Source of the DNA: DASRIA01 sp038203635
GTDB taxonomy: Bacteria; Actinomycetota; Thermoleophilia; Solirubrobacterales; JBBDJG01
Direction: 5' to 3'
Assembly (NCBI GenBank): GCA_038203635.1
Contig: JBBRDT010000004.1
Location: 1 to 64,000, forward strand
Length of the DNA stretch: 64,000 nt
The number at the start of each line of letters is the position of its first letter. Positions within the stretch are counted from its first letter, which is position 1. The notes under the pieces are model-generated. The model did not search any database. It saw nothing but the letters and a program-made list of their open reading frames with translations, and had not been told where the DNA came from. Both the position numbers and the translations under genes were made by a program. Shown piece after piece: positions 34,428-42,757 of the stretch.

Positions 34428-37292
34428 TCACTTCCCCGACGTCCGCAGAGTCAAAGTGGTCCGGTTGGTGCGCATCGCCGCGTTGGCAGCGTCACGGCGC
34501 ACCTTCAGCACAGCCTGAACACGCAGCCGCTTCTTGCGCTTGATGACGTTGCGCCCGCTCTTCGCGACGCGCATTGACACGGTCAGCCGCCCGAGCGTGC
34601 CGGAGAAGGACTTCCGGCCGAGGTTCAGGCGGCGCGCCTTGCCTTTGCCGGACTTCACACGCCCGGCGCTGCGAAGCTGGATCGTTCCCCTGGCTTTGAA
34701 GGCGCAGGTCATGCGCAGCCGCACGAGACCGCTGCGCGACATCTTCACCGACCTCGATGTCGGGACACAGATGCCGGCCTGCCGGACTCCGCTGGCCTCG
34801 CAGCCGGAGCCGATCTCGTCGGACGGATCCGCCGTGGTCTTGTCGGTACCGCCTCCGCAGGTGGCCGCGCCGGCTGCGCCGTCTGCGATGTTGATCTTGT
34901 CGTCGCCCGATCCGGTGCGCACGCTCTCGACGTCGGTGCGGACCTGATCGTTCTCGCCCTTTTCGCCGTCGTCCGGCGCTCCAAGCGTGTCCACCGTCAC
35001 GTCGCCGCTGCGACTTGCATAGGAGACCACGTCGACCCCGTCGCCGCCGGACATGGTGTCTGCGCCGAGGCCGCCGTCGAGGACGTCGGTCCCCGTGAAG
35101 CCGCGGAGGGTGTCGTTGCCCGCGCCCCCGTTAAGCATGTCGTCGCCCTCGGCGCCGTCCAGCGTGTCGCCGCCCGCGTCGCCGTTGATGATGTCGTTCC
35201 CGAGGTCGCCGGCGAGCCAGTCGTCACCCTCCGCTCCGGAGATCCGGTCGTTGCCGGCGCGGCCGTTGATGAAGTTGTTCTTCGCGTCGCCGGTCAGCAC
35301 GTCGTCGAACGCGGACCCGCCGATGCTCTCGACGTCACCCGCGATCACGTCGTTCTCGCCAGCCATCCCGTCGCCGCCCGGTGTCGCGAGGGACACGTCG
35401 ACCGGGCCGGGGTGCCCAAAGTACTCGGCGGTATCGACGCCCACGCCGCCGACGAGGAGATCCGCTCCACGCCCGCCGTTCAAAATGTCGTTGCCGCCGC
35501 CGCCGTCGATGAACCCGTCACCGTCGTTGGCGTTGAGCCTGTCGTTGTCGAGGCCCCCGATCAGGCTTTCGATCGAGCCCGCCACGTTGTCTCCCGCGCC
35601 GGTGCTGCCGTCGTCGGCGGCGCCGTTGAGCGTGACACTCACGGGAGTCGTGGCGTCCGAGAAGTCCGCTGTGTCGCTACCGTCGCCGCCCTCATAGGAG
35701 TCGCCGCCGAAGCCGCCGAACAGATAGTCGTCGCCGAGGCCGCCGTCCATGACGTCGCCACCCTCACCGCCCTCGAGGGTGTCGGCGCCCGCGTCGCCGC
35801 CGAGCTGGTCGCCGCCGCCGTGACCTTGGATCTGGTCGTCTCCGGGGCCGCCGAGCAGCACATTGGGGCCCGAGTCGCCCTTCAGGATGTCATTGCCGTT
35901 CCCGCCGATCACACCCTCGACGTCGGGCATGATCTGGTCGCTCACGTTGTTGGCCGGGTTCAGGTCGCGAGCAGACCCGTCGTTCGCCGCGCCGTCGAGC
36001 GTGGCAGTGACCGCATCTGCGCGACCCTCGTACGAGGCCGCGTCGAAAAGACCGTCGCCTCCGATCAGGACGTCGCCTCCGAGGCTGCCGTCCAGCACGT
36101 CGTTGCCGCCGCCACCGTTGAGGACGTTCTCGCCCGCGGGCTCGACCCGCGGACCCCGACCGTAGAGCGCGTCGGGGTCGTTGCCGACCAGCACGTCGTC
36201 GTAAGGAGAGCCGACGACGTTCTCGATGTCCTCGCCTATGCAGTCGTTCTCGCCGGGGACGCCGTCATCGGCCGTACAGTCGCGGCGCAGCTCGGGCTCG
36301 CCCGGAGCGAGCCCTGCCGGATCCTTCCGGCAGGACGCGACCGTGAGGTAGGAGTCGGCGAGGCAGGGCTTGCCGTTGAACGAGCCTCCCTTTTGCGTGG
36401 GGCGGCAGTCCTTGCGCGCTCCGAGCGACAGAATCGCGTCGGTGGAGAAGACGTCCGGATCGGTCGCGAGCACGCCGTCCAGCGTGACCGTCACGCCCTG
36501 GGGGTGGTCCGAGTATTCGACGGTGTCCTTGCCCACACCGCCGCAGATCGTGTCCGAGCCTGGGCCCCCGTCGAAGGTATCAGGGCCGAGGCCGCCGATC
36601 AGCTCGTCGTTGCCCATGCCGCCCACGATCCTCTCGATGCCGATGAGGCCGTCGGTCGTTGTGTCGTCATCGGTGGTCCCGCCTGCCCCCGGCTCGAGGT
36701 CTACCTTGATCGACCCCGTGCGGTCCTCATATGTGGCTGTGTCGAATCCCCGTCCGCCGTTCACCGTGTCCGCGCACCGACGCGTCCCGGTGGTTCTGCA
36801 GGTGGCGGGGTCGATGCCGCCGGTGCCGCTGTTGAGCACGTCGTTGTCGCCGGACTCGCCGTCAGCGGTGTCGCCGAAGAGGTTGTCAGGACCCGCGCCG
36901 CCGTGGAGGAAGTCTTTACCGAGACCACCGTTGATCGTGTCTGCGCCGGAGCTGCCCCTAAGGCTGTCGTCACCGTCCAATCCGTTGATGATGGCCTCGT
37001 TGACGGTGGCTGAGGTGCAGGTGACGTCGACGCCCGCTTGTAGACACCCGGCACCGGCAGTGACGCCGGCCGCGTCCGACACGGTGTAGACGCCACCGAC
37101 GCCGCCGGAGACGCTGACCGTGATCACGTTGTTGGCGGCGTCGCCGTCGACGATCACCTTGGCCCCGGCGACCCGCGCCGTCGTTGCGAGCGCGCCGGCC
37201 GGAAACGCCGCGAGCAGCACGAGAGCCGACACCACCACGATGCGGAGCGCAGTCGCGCGGCCGCTCAGACCCACTACCTCGATCTTTCTCAC
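34428..37292 (-). CDS. secreted RTX-type calcium-binding protein with basic C-terminus
   Basis: A protein of 954 residues from GTG 37292, which puts a clean signal peptide (ALRIVVVSALVLLAAFPAGALA) at residues 14-36 with GGAGAGG 11 nt upstream; a start at 37397 in the same frame would add 35 residues before it. From about residue 90 to 800 there are many GGxGxDxLxG nonapeptides (GGPGDDQIQGHGGGDQLGGD, GGLGDDYLFGGFGGD), which form Ca-loaded beta-rolls. Between them lie repeated 60-residue blocks with VSVTLNGAADDGS. The C-terminal 120 residues are basic and beta-like, similar to the end of the protein at 31067. Unlike classical RTX proteins it has an N-terminal signal and no adjacent type I secretion genes. 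Confidence 0.87.
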   Translation of the reverse strand: MRKIEVVGLSGRATALRIVVVSALVLLAAFPAGALATTARVAGAKVIVDGDAANNVITVSVSGGVGGVYTVSDAAGVTAGAGCLQAGVDVTCTSATVNEAIINGLDGDDSLRGSSGADTINGGLGKDFLHGGAGPDNLFGDTADGESGDNDVLNSGTGGIDPATCRTTGTRRCADTVNGGRGFDTATYEDRTGSIKVDLEPGAGGTTDDDTTTDGLIGIERIVGGMGNDELIGGLGPDTFDGGPGSDTICGGVGKDTVEYSDHPQGVTVTLDGVLATDPDVFSTDAILSLGARKDCRPTQKGGSFNGKPCLADSYLTVASCRKDPAGLAPGEPELRRDCTADDGVPGENDCIGEDIENVVGSPYDDVLVGNDPDALYGRGPRVEPAGENVLNGGGGNDVLDGSLGGDVLIGGDGLFDAASYEGRADAVTATLDGAANDGSARDLNPANNVSDQIMPDVEGVIGGNGNDILKGDSGPNVLLGGPGDDQIQGHGGGDQLGGDAGADTLEGGEGGDVMDGGLGDDYLFGGFGGDSYEGGDGSDTADFSDATTPVSVTLNGAADDGSTGAGDNVAGSIESLIGGLDNDRLNANDGDGFIDGGGGNDILNGGRGADLLVGGVGVDTAEYFGHPGPVDVSLATPGGDGMAGENDVIAGDVESIGGSAFDDVLTGDAKNNFINGRAGNDRISGAEGDDWLAGDLGNDIINGDAGGDTLDGAEGDDMLNGGAGNDTLRGFTGTDVLDGGLGADTMSGGDGVDVVSYASRSGDVTVDTLGAPDDGEKGENDQVRTDVESVRTGSGDDKINIADGAAGAATCGGGTDKTTADPSDEIGSGCEASGVRQAGICVPTSRSVKMSRSGLVRLRMTCAFKARGTIQLRSAGRVKSGKGKARRLNLGRKSFSGTLGRLTVSMRVAKSGRNVIKRKKRLRVQAVLKVRRDAANAAMRTNRTTLTLRTSGK

Positions 37293-37764
37293 TCTCCCAA
37301 GAACCTCTCCCGCGTCCCTTGCGAGACGCCCCCTCGAAACATACCTAATTGGAGGGGAAACGCGTCGGCTGTCGACCACGCGGTCGAACATCCGCATTGA
37401 CTATAGAACCTCTATGCAGGATGTGCGCAATTTCGTCATGCGGTGCAACACCGGTAGCCCTCCCTCTCCGACCGGCACGTTCCAGACGATAAAGCAGCCC
37501 TCGAGAAGCTGCGCCAGTCGATTCAGGCGCGGCACACGAGCGGTCGGCGGCACTACTTTTACGCGGCCCTTTTTACGCTGCAAAAACCCCGCTTAGCGGA
37601 GCAAATTAAGGGCGTCGGCAGTACCCAAAAGTACGCCACCAGAGCCAAGTTTCTGTGCTAGAGTCGGCCACGGTTCGCCCCTACCTAAGTTTGACGGCGA
37701 GGGGTAAATGTAATCAAAGAGCATGGAAGCTCGGACCACCCCCTTCGGGGGAGGGAGGCGTTAT
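37293..37764. promoter_or_regulatory. 472-bp divergent intergenic region
   Basis: No convincing gene. The left part holds the leader of the minus-strand RTX-type gene. From about 37550 the DNA is clearly less GC-rich. TGCTAGAGT (37656-37664) is an extended -10-like element pointing to the plus-strand gene at 37765, without a good -35. A small hairpin CCCCC-TTC-GGGGG (37739-37751) stands directly beside the ribosome site GGGAGG (37753-37758). Its pairing could limit access to that site. All regulatory readings are inference. Confidence 0.4.
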
Positions 37765-38526
37765 ATGCGTATCAAGAAGAGGATTGCGCTGCCCATGGCT
37801 TTCGCCATGTCGGCGGTCGTGATGTTGGCGATTGCCTCGTTGGGCAACGCCACTCACAGTGTGCCCTTGAATGCAAGTCCAATCAAGGTCTCGTTGGTGC
37901 CGGTCTACAACAACTGCCCCGGCACCGGCGGTTTGACTCACGGGACGCCCTTGGCGGCCCCGTCCTGTGCGCCGGTATTGACAGGGACAGGAGCACAGAT
38001 TGCCGAACCAAGCCCCAATGGCACCTCGGCGGGCAGCGCTACGCTCAAGGTGTTGCCGGGTGTCCCGGGTCCGCCTGACGACTCCGACGTGGCGGTCAAG
38101 TCCAAGATCACGGACGTTCGCTGTGCCGCCGGCGCCACAACCGCCTGCGGTAGCGCGAATACGGCTGGGTCCCCCGACTACGTGGGTGGCCTGCAGGGGA
38201 GCGCGGTGATCCGGATCACCGACCACTACAACGGCGTGACGGGTTCGTGTCCGCCGACTTGCATAACCCCCGCAACGGTGTTCGACCTGCCGTTCTCAGT
38301 CACCTACGCCGTTGCCGGTTGCGTTGCTTCGCCGGGCGACCCCAGCATCGGTACGAAGTGCACCGCGGACACGTCCGCTAACGCAGCGGTTCCGGGTGCG
38401 GTCAAGGATGGTCAGCGTGCCGATGTTGAGGTGCGGACCATCTTCATCAACGACGGTGGTCCCGATGGCATCGTGTCCCCGGGTACGACCTCGCAGTTCA
38501 TGACCCAGGGAATCTTCATTCCCTAG
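37765..38526 (+). CDS. small secreted protein; whole mature part matches the C-terminal domain of the 51975 protein
   Basis: A 253-residue protein. ATG 37765 has GGGAGG six bases upstream. MRIKKRIALPMAFAMSAVVMLAIASLGNA is a signal peptide. The mature part (about 220 residues) has VSLVPVYNNCPG, SAVIRITDHYNG, TVFDLPFSVTYAVAGC, SANAAVPGAVKDGQRADVEV and ends FMTQGIFIP. The same order of motifs ends the propeller protein at 51975 (ASLVPAYNQC, VIRITDKSN, TVFDHPLRATVPC, VFLTQGVFVP). Paired cysteines suggest disulfides. Function unknown. Its sequence is less GC-biased than its neighbours, and it is followed by a strong terminator, both consistent with high expression. Confidence 0.85.
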   Translation: MRIKKRIALPMAFAMSAVVMLAIASLGNATHSVPLNASPIKVSLVPVYNNCPGTGGLTHGTPLAAPSCAPVLTGTGAQIAEPSPNGTSAGSATLKVLPGVPGPPDDSDVAVKSKITDVRCAAGATTACGSANTAGSPDYVGGLQGSAVIRITDHYNGVTGSCPPTCITPATVFDLPFSVTYAVAGCVASPGDPSIGTKCTADTSANAAVPGAVKDGQRADVEVRTIFINDGGPDGIVSPGTTSQFMTQGIFIP

Positions 38527-38560
38527 TCACGAGTCGAAGCGCTCACTGAGCGCGATTGGT

Positions 38561-38595
38561 AAAGACCGGGAGTGGGCCTACCACTCCCGGTCTTT
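38561..38595 (+). terminator. rho-independent terminator
   Basis: A perfect 15-bp stem (38561-38575 with 38581-38595) and a 5-nt loop, followed by CGCTATTTT. It ends transcription of the secreted-protein gene that stops at 38526. The right arm is also the left boundary of the duplicated block described below. Confidence 0.9.
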
Positions 38596-38656
38596 CGCTA
38601 TTTTGGACCCTGTTTTTCTGATCCGCCTACCAACGATCTCTCGTAGGAGTCAATTG

Positions 38657-39205
38657 ATGAAACCGCCGTTCGTCTGCAGCAGAGGCCCCCGACTGGCGCT
38701 GATCGCCGTGCTGGCACTCGGTACTGTCGCCGCGCTCGGATGCGGCGATGACAAGGGCAGTGGCAGCAGCAGTGGCAGCAGCGGCGGCAAGGGCGGTGGC
38801 AAAAGCGAGTTCGAAGTGGGTGGGAAGGTCGACCACTTCGCCGGTCCGACTCCACTGGTGGTGCGGTTGAAGGCCACCACCAAGAACGCACAGGGCGACG
38901 TCGTTTACCGGTGGCGATTCGACGACGGGACCTCGAGCGCGAAGGCCGAGGTCACTCATACGTTCAAGCGGGCCGGCTACTACCAGGTGCTCCTGGACGG
39001 CTACGACGAGACTGGCAAGCGCGACGTCCATGCCTTCGTCTTCGGAGCCTGGCCGCCCGGCCAGTGGGCCAGGGCCCAGGACGCCACGCTTACGCAGAAG
39101 GGCGCAGCCCGTACACAGAAGGTGCAGCAGGCGCGCACCGACAAGCGCCGCAAGGAGCTGCTTGTGGAGCTGCGTCGCAAGGCGCGCGAGCAGATCGCGG
39201 GCTGA
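38657..39205 (+). CDS. PKD-domain lipoprotein (copy 1)
   Basis: A 182-residue protein; ATG 38657 follows TAGGAGT at a good distance. The signal sequence ends in the lipobox AALGC, giving lipidation at Cys29, then a Gly/Ser linker. Residues about 60-135 are a PKD/immunoglobulin-like domain with the diagnostic YRWRFDDGTSS and THTFKRAGYYQVLL. The last 40 residues form a charged helix (KVQQARTDKRRKELLVELRR). It should be anchored on the outer face of the membrane; PKD domains usually mediate protein or polysaccharide contacts. The close paralogue is at 40711. Confidence 0.87.
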   Translation: MKPPFVCSRGPRLALIAVLALGTVAALGCGDDKGSGSSSGSSGGKGGGKSEFEVGGKVDHFAGPTPLVVRLKATTKNAQGDVVYRWRFDDGTSSAKAEVTHTFKRAGYYQVLLDGYDETGKRDVHAFVFGAWPPGQWARAQDATLTQKGAARTQKVQQARTDKRRKELLVELRRKAREQIAG

Positions 39206-39218
39206 GCGCCCCTAGCGC

Positions 39219-39611
39219 CTAGCTCTGCTGCTGGAGTGCCGCTTCGAGCACTCCGGCTTGCTGGCGCCCGTCGCGGCCACACTTGCGCAGCGCCGTGGTC
39301 TCTTCCTGCATGACCTGCTTCATCGTCAGCGACTTCTTCTCGATCGGGATCTCGAGCTTGGCGTCCGGGTTCTCGCGGTAGACCCTCGCCAGATCACGCA
39401 CCGAAGTGAGCATCGTCTCGAAGGAGCGGTCGAACAGGTCGCTGGGCTCGGTCTGGTAGAGGGAGCAGAAATCGCCGATGTCGGCGCGCGCCTGGATCAC
39501 GCTCAGCTTCTCGTTGGCCGACAGGCCGCCCTCGTCCCCGCCGCCGCAGCCTGCTAACAGCAGTGCTCCGGCGACCACTACGCAGATCATCGATGCCCAT
39601 CTGGCGCTCAT
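39219..39611 (-). CDS. small lipoprotein (copy 1)
   Basis: A 130-residue protein with a signal sequence ending LLLAGC (lipid on Cys22) and a Gly-rich start of the mature chain. The rest is mainly helical: LSVIQARADIGDFCSLYQTE, FETMLTSVRDLARVYRENP, MKQVMQEETTALRKCGRDG; two cysteines could pair. The family is unrecognised. It is convergent with the PKD lipoprotein gene (13 bp between stops) and divergent from the glycosyltransferase at 39641, 29 bp away, where TTATACAGTT on the minus strand could be its promoter. Paralogue: 41229-41621. Confidence 0.8.
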   Translation of the reverse strand: MSARWASMICVVVAGALLLAGCGGGDEGGLSANEKLSVIQARADIGDFCSLYQTEPSDLFDRSFETMLTSVRDLARVYRENPDAKLEIPIEKKSLTMKQVMQEETTALRKCGRDGRQQAGVLEAALQQQS

Positions 39612-39640
39612 GCGGTGCGTAACTGTATAAGGTCGCCCGC

Positions 39641-40633
39641 TTGAAGCGGATCTTGTTCGTCTTCAACCGTGAGTCGAGCTTTGTCACGATCGACCGGACG
39701 GTTCTCGAGCAGCGCTGGAGCGTCGAATCCTGGCGCCAGCAGGGACCGTTGGTCAATCTCCCGCGGCTGGTGCGGGAGGTTTCGCGCAGCGATCTCGTGT
39801 TCGGGTGGTTCGCGTCCTGGCACACCTTCCTGCCGGTCGCACTGGCCTGGGTGATGCGCAAGCCGTCGGTGATCGTGATCGGCGGCTACGACACGGCCCG
39901 CATGCCGGAGATCGGCTACGGACTCCAGCAGCGGGGGGCGATGCGACGGGTGAGCCGCTGGGTCATGCGGCACGCGACACGCCTCGTGACGAACTCCCAC
40001 TACAGCCGCGCCGAGGCGGCCGCCAACGTCGGTATCGACCCGCAACGCATCACCGTCGTCTACCACGGCGTGCCGGATCCGTTCGGGGAGCTTTCGTCTA
40101 CACAGCGCGAGCCCATAGCTCTGACCGTCGGGGTCGTCGATCGTCCCAACCTGGAGCGGAAGGGCCTGCGGTCCTTCGTCCAGGCCGCGACGCACCTGCC
40201 GGATGTCGCTTTCGTCCTTGCCGGGCGGTGGGACGACGCGTCGGCCGACGAGCTGCGCGATCACGCGCCCCCCAACGTGACCCTCACGGGCTGGGTGGAG
40301 CAGGATGTGCTGAACCGGCACATGCGACATGCCTCGGTGTACGTCCAGGCCTCGGCGCACGAAGGGTTCGGAATGTCGGTGGCCGAGGCGATGCTCGCCG
40401 GCTGCATCCCCGTGACAACACGGGCGGGCGCCCTTCCGGAGGTGGTGGACGAGATCGGCGTGCAGGTGGACGACGCGGACCCGCGTCGGCTGGCCCAGGG
40501 GATCGAGCAGGCGCTTGCGATGGACTACGGGGCACGGGAGCGCGCCCGGCGACGTGTCCTCGACTGCTTCAGCCTCGACGCGCGCAGCCGCGGCCTGCAC
40601 GAGGTTGTGGCAGAGGCGCTCGGGGAATCGTGA
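39641..40633 (+). CDS. GT1 (GT4-like) glycosyltransferase
   Basis: A 330-residue protein with TTG start (MKRILFVFNRES follows the usual N-terminal strand if TTG is read as M). GT-B features: SDLVFGWFASWHTFLPVALAW, IVIGGYDTARMPEIGYG, RLVTNSHYSRAEAAANVG, VVYHGVPDPFG, then NLERKGLRSFVQAATHLPDV, YVQASAHEGFGMSVAEAMLAGCIPV (E-x7-E donor site) and GALPEVVDEIG. It acts in the cytosol on a lipid-linked or free sugar acceptor. The gene is flanked on both sides by the two copies of the lipoprotein block. Confidence 0.9.
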   Translation: MKRILFVFNRESSFVTIDRTVLEQRWSVESWRQQGPLVNLPRLVREVSRSDLVFGWFASWHTFLPVALAWVMRKPSVIVIGGYDTARMPEIGYGLQQRGAMRRVSRWVMRHATRLVTNSHYSRAEAAANVGIDPQRITVVYHGVPDPFGELSSTQREPIALTVGVVDRPNLERKGLRSFVQAATHLPDVAFVLAGRWDDASADELRDHAPPNVTLTGWVEQDVLNRHMRHASVYVQASAHEGFGMSVAEAMLAGCIPVTTRAGALPEVVDEIGVQVDDADPRRLAQGIEQALAMDYGARERARRRVLDCFSLDARSRGLHEVVAEALGES

Positions 40634-40710
40634 CCCGCCACTTCCGGTTTTCGCTATTTTGGACCCGGTTCTTGATCCGCTTGCCAACGATCTCTCGTAG
40701 GAGTCAATTG

Positions 40711-41223
40711 ATGAAACTGCCGTTCGACCGAAGTAGAGGCCCCCGGCTGGCGCTGATCACCTTGCTGGCTCTCGGCGCTGTCGCCGCGCTGGGATGCGGC
40801 GATGACAAGAGCGACAGCAAGGGTCGGTTGAAGGTGACCGGCGACGTCGACCACTTTGCCGGCCCGACTCCACTGGTGGTGCGATTGAAGGCCTCCTCCA
40901 AGAACGGGGACGGCGACATCCTGTACCGGTGGCGGTTCGACGACGGCACCTCGAGCACGAAGAGCGAGGTCACCCATACGTTCCCGCGGGCGGGCTACTA
41001 CCAGGTGATCCTGGACGCCCGCGACGAGAGTGGCGAGAACGACCGCGAGTCGTTCCTGTTCGGAGCCTGGCCGCCCGCGCAGTGGTCGAGGGCGCAGACC
41101 ACTCCACTCACGAAGAAGAGTGCAGCCCAAACACAGAAGGTGCAGCAGGCGCGCACCGACAAGCGCCGCAAGGAGCTCCGTGTGGAGCTGCGCCGCAGGG
41201 CACGCGAGCAGATCCAGGGCTGA
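40711..41223 (+). CDS. PKD-domain lipoprotein (copy 2)
   Basis: A 170-residue paralogue of 38657-39205 with the same upstream sequence (GTAGGAGTCAATTGATG), lipobox AALGC and PKD signature YRWRFDDGTSS...THTFPRAGYYQV. The Gly/Ser linker after the lipid cysteine is shorter (DDKSDSKGRLKV), which accounts for the 12-residue difference. The charged C-terminal helix is nearly identical, so it is probably the functional contact of both proteins. Divergence is highest in the domain surface (DESGENDRESFLF against DETGKRDVHAFVF). Confidence 0.87.
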   Translation: MKLPFDRSRGPRLALITLLALGAVAALGCGDDKSDSKGRLKVTGDVDHFAGPTPLVVRLKASSKNGDGDILYRWRFDDGTSSTKSEVTHTFPRAGYYQVILDARDESGENDRESFLFGAWPPAQWSRAQTTPLTKKSAAQTQKVQQARTDKRRKELRVELRRRAREQIQG

Positions 41224-41228
41224 GCGGT

Positions 41229-41621
41229 CTAGCTCTGCTGCCGGAGTGCCGCTTCGAGCACTCCGGCCTGCTGGCGCCCGTCGCGGCCGCACTTGCGCAG
41301 CGCCGTGGTTTCTTCCTGCATGACCTGCTTCATCGTCAGCGTCTTCTTCTCGGCCGGGATCTCGAGCTTCGCGTCCGGGTTCTCGCCGTAGACCCTGGCC
41401 AGGTCGCGCACCGCCGTCAGCATCGTCTCGTAGGAGCGGATGAACAGGTCGCTGGGCTCTGTCTTGTAGAGCGAGCAGAACTCGGCGATGTCCGTGCGCG
41501 CCTGGATCACGCTCACCTCGTCGCCCGAGAGGCCGCCCCCGTCGTCACCGCCGCCGCAGCCTGCGAACAGCAGTGCTCCGGCGACCACTACGCAGACCAT
41601 CAATGTCCATCTGGCGCTCAC
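41229..41621 (-). CDS. small lipoprotein (copy 2)
   Basis: A 130-residue paralogue of 39219-39611, here with a GTG start. Lipobox LLFAGC, then Gly/Asp-rich linker. The C-terminal 45 residues (LTMKQVMQEETTALRKCGRD and beyond) are almost identical to copy 1, whereas the middle differs (FIRSYETMLTAVRD against FDRSFETMLTSVRD). It is convergent with the PKD lipoprotein, 5 bp between stops. Unknown function; conserved pairing of the two lipoproteins in both blocks suggests they work together. Confidence 0.8.
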   Translation of the reverse strand: MSARWTLMVCVVVAGALLFAGCGGGDDGGGLSGDEVSVIQARTDIAEFCSLYKTEPSDLFIRSYETMLTAVRDLARVYGENPDAKLEIPAEKKTLTMKQVMQEETTALRKCGRDGRQQAGVLEAALRQQS

Positions 41622-41722
41622 GCGGTGCGTAACTGTACAGATCTGTCGGGCAGGTGGTCACGGTCCCTGCAGCCACGCGGAAGCACACGACCACGATGCT
41701 AATGTCGCCGCCCTTGGGAGCC

Positions 41723-42757
41723 GTGAGCACCGCCACCGTCAACCTCTTCAGCGATACGCAGACGCAGCCCACCGCGGCCATGCGGCACGCGATGGCGTAC
41801 GCGGAGGTCGGCGACGAGCAGCGGCTCGCCGACCCGACCGTGAACGCGCTTCAGGAACGCGTCGCCGAGCTGCTCGGCCACGAGGCGGCGCTGTTCCTCC
41901 CATCGGGAACGATGTGCAACGCGATCGCGTTCCGCCTGCACGTGCGACCCGGCGGTGACGAGGTGATCCTCGACCGGACGTCGCACCCGGTCTCATACGA
42001 GGCGGGCGGGCCGGCGGCGCTGTCGGGAGCGATGCTGAGCGTCCTCGATGGTGACGGCGGCGTCTTTACCGCGGCGCAGGTGGAGGGCGCCGTGCGCCCG
42101 GCCGGTGACCGGTACGGCCCCCGCTCGCGCCTGGTTTCGGTGGAGCAGACGACGAACATCGGCGGCGGCCGGGTCTGGCCGTTGGCGGACATACGGGCGG
42201 TGCTGGAAGTCGCGCGTCGCAACGGGATGCGCGCGCACCTGGACGGGGCGCGGCTGATGAACGCCGTCGTCGCCGGCGGCGTCCCGGCGGCCGACTTCGC
42301 GAGCGGGTTCGATACCGCATGGATCGATCTGACCAAGGGACTCGGCGCGCCCGTCGGCGCTGTGCTGGCGGCGTCGCAAGAGCTGATCGAGGAAGCCTGG
42401 CGCTACAAGCAGATGATGGGCGGAGCGATGCGTCAGGCGGGCATCCTCGCCGCCGCAGGCCTGCACGCCCTCGACCACCATGTGGAGCGCCTGGCCGAGG
42501 ACCACGCCAATGCACGGCGCCTCGCCGAAGGTCTCGCCGAGCTACCCGGTGTCGAGATCGACATCGCGCGCGTCCAGACCAACATTCTCGTGTTTGGAGT
42601 GCCCGACGCATACGGGTTGTGCGGCGCGCTCTACGAGCGCGGCGTGCAGCTGGCACCGCTGGGCCCGCAACGGCTGCGCGCGGTCACGCATCTGGACGTC
42701 GATGCCGGCGGCATCGACCGTGCCCTCACGGTTTTTCGTCAGCTGCTGGCTCCCTGA
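41723..42757 (+). CDS. threonine aldolase / beta-eliminating lyase family PLP enzyme
   Basis: A 344-residue fold-type I PLP enzyme. I chose GTG 41723 (GGGAG five bases upstream) because VSTATVNLFSDTQTQPTAAM aligns with the family start; ATG 41702 or GTG 41654 would add residues with no family match. Motifs: AEVGDEQRLADPTVNAL, LFLPSGTMCNAIAF, ARLMNAV, and IDLTKGLGAPVGAVL with the Schiff-base lysine in TKG. Such enzymes cleave L-threonine or L-allo-threonine to glycine and acetaldehyde. The stop overlaps by 32 bp the convergent permease gene. Confidence 0.9.
   Translation: MSTATVNLFSDTQTQPTAAMRHAMAYAEVGDEQRLADPTVNALQERVAELLGHEAALFLPSGTMCNAIAFRLHVRPGGDEVILDRTSHPVSYEAGGPAALSGAMLSVLDGDGGVFTAAQVEGAVRPAGDRYGPRSRLVSVEQTTNIGGGRVWPLADIRAVLEVARRNGMRAHLDGARLMNAVVAGGVPAADFASGFDTAWIDLTKGLGAPVGAVLAASQELIEEAWRYKQMMGGAMRQAGILAAAGLHALDHHVERLAEDHANARRLAEGLAELPGVEIDIARVQTNILVFGVPDAYGLCGALYERGVQLAPLGPQRLRAVTHLDVDAGGIDRALTVFRQLLAP

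Larger units (their letters stand above)
38581..39627. repeat. about 1-kb duplicated block, copy 1
   Basis: This stretch is repeated at 40639-41637. Both start with the right arm of a hairpin (CCACT(C/T)CCGGT...), then an almost identical 5' region containing CGCTATTTTGGACCC and ACGATCTCTCGTAGGAGTC, a PKD lipoprotein gene, an opposing lipoprotein gene and a TGCGTAACTGTA end. Proteins in the two copies are similar but not identical, so the duplication is old. Confidence 0.85.
40639..41637. repeat. about 1-kb duplicated block, copy 2
   Basis: Second copy of 38581-39627, beginning 6 bp after the glycosyltransferase stop. The hairpin arm at its left end has no partner here, which shows that the boundary cuts through the terminator of copy 1. 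The block again contains a PKD lipoprotein and an opposing lipoprotein, and ends ...CGTAACTGTA at 41637. Confidence 0.85.

Noticed and set aside
34990..36990. Short tandem-like DNA repeats that could suggest a CRISPR or minisatellite
   Set aside because: They are the coding repeats of calcium-binding nonapeptides, of varying sequence, with no constant repeat-spacer pattern.
37401..37583. 60-codon minus-strand frame in the intergenic region
   Set aside because: No ribosome site, no recognisable protein features, and it lies in the probable promoter region of the RTX-type gene.
41654..41722. Upstream GTG or ATG starts for the threonine aldolase-like gene
   Set aside because: Added residues have no family counterpart and lack a ribosome site, whereas GTG 41723 has GGGAG at the right distance.
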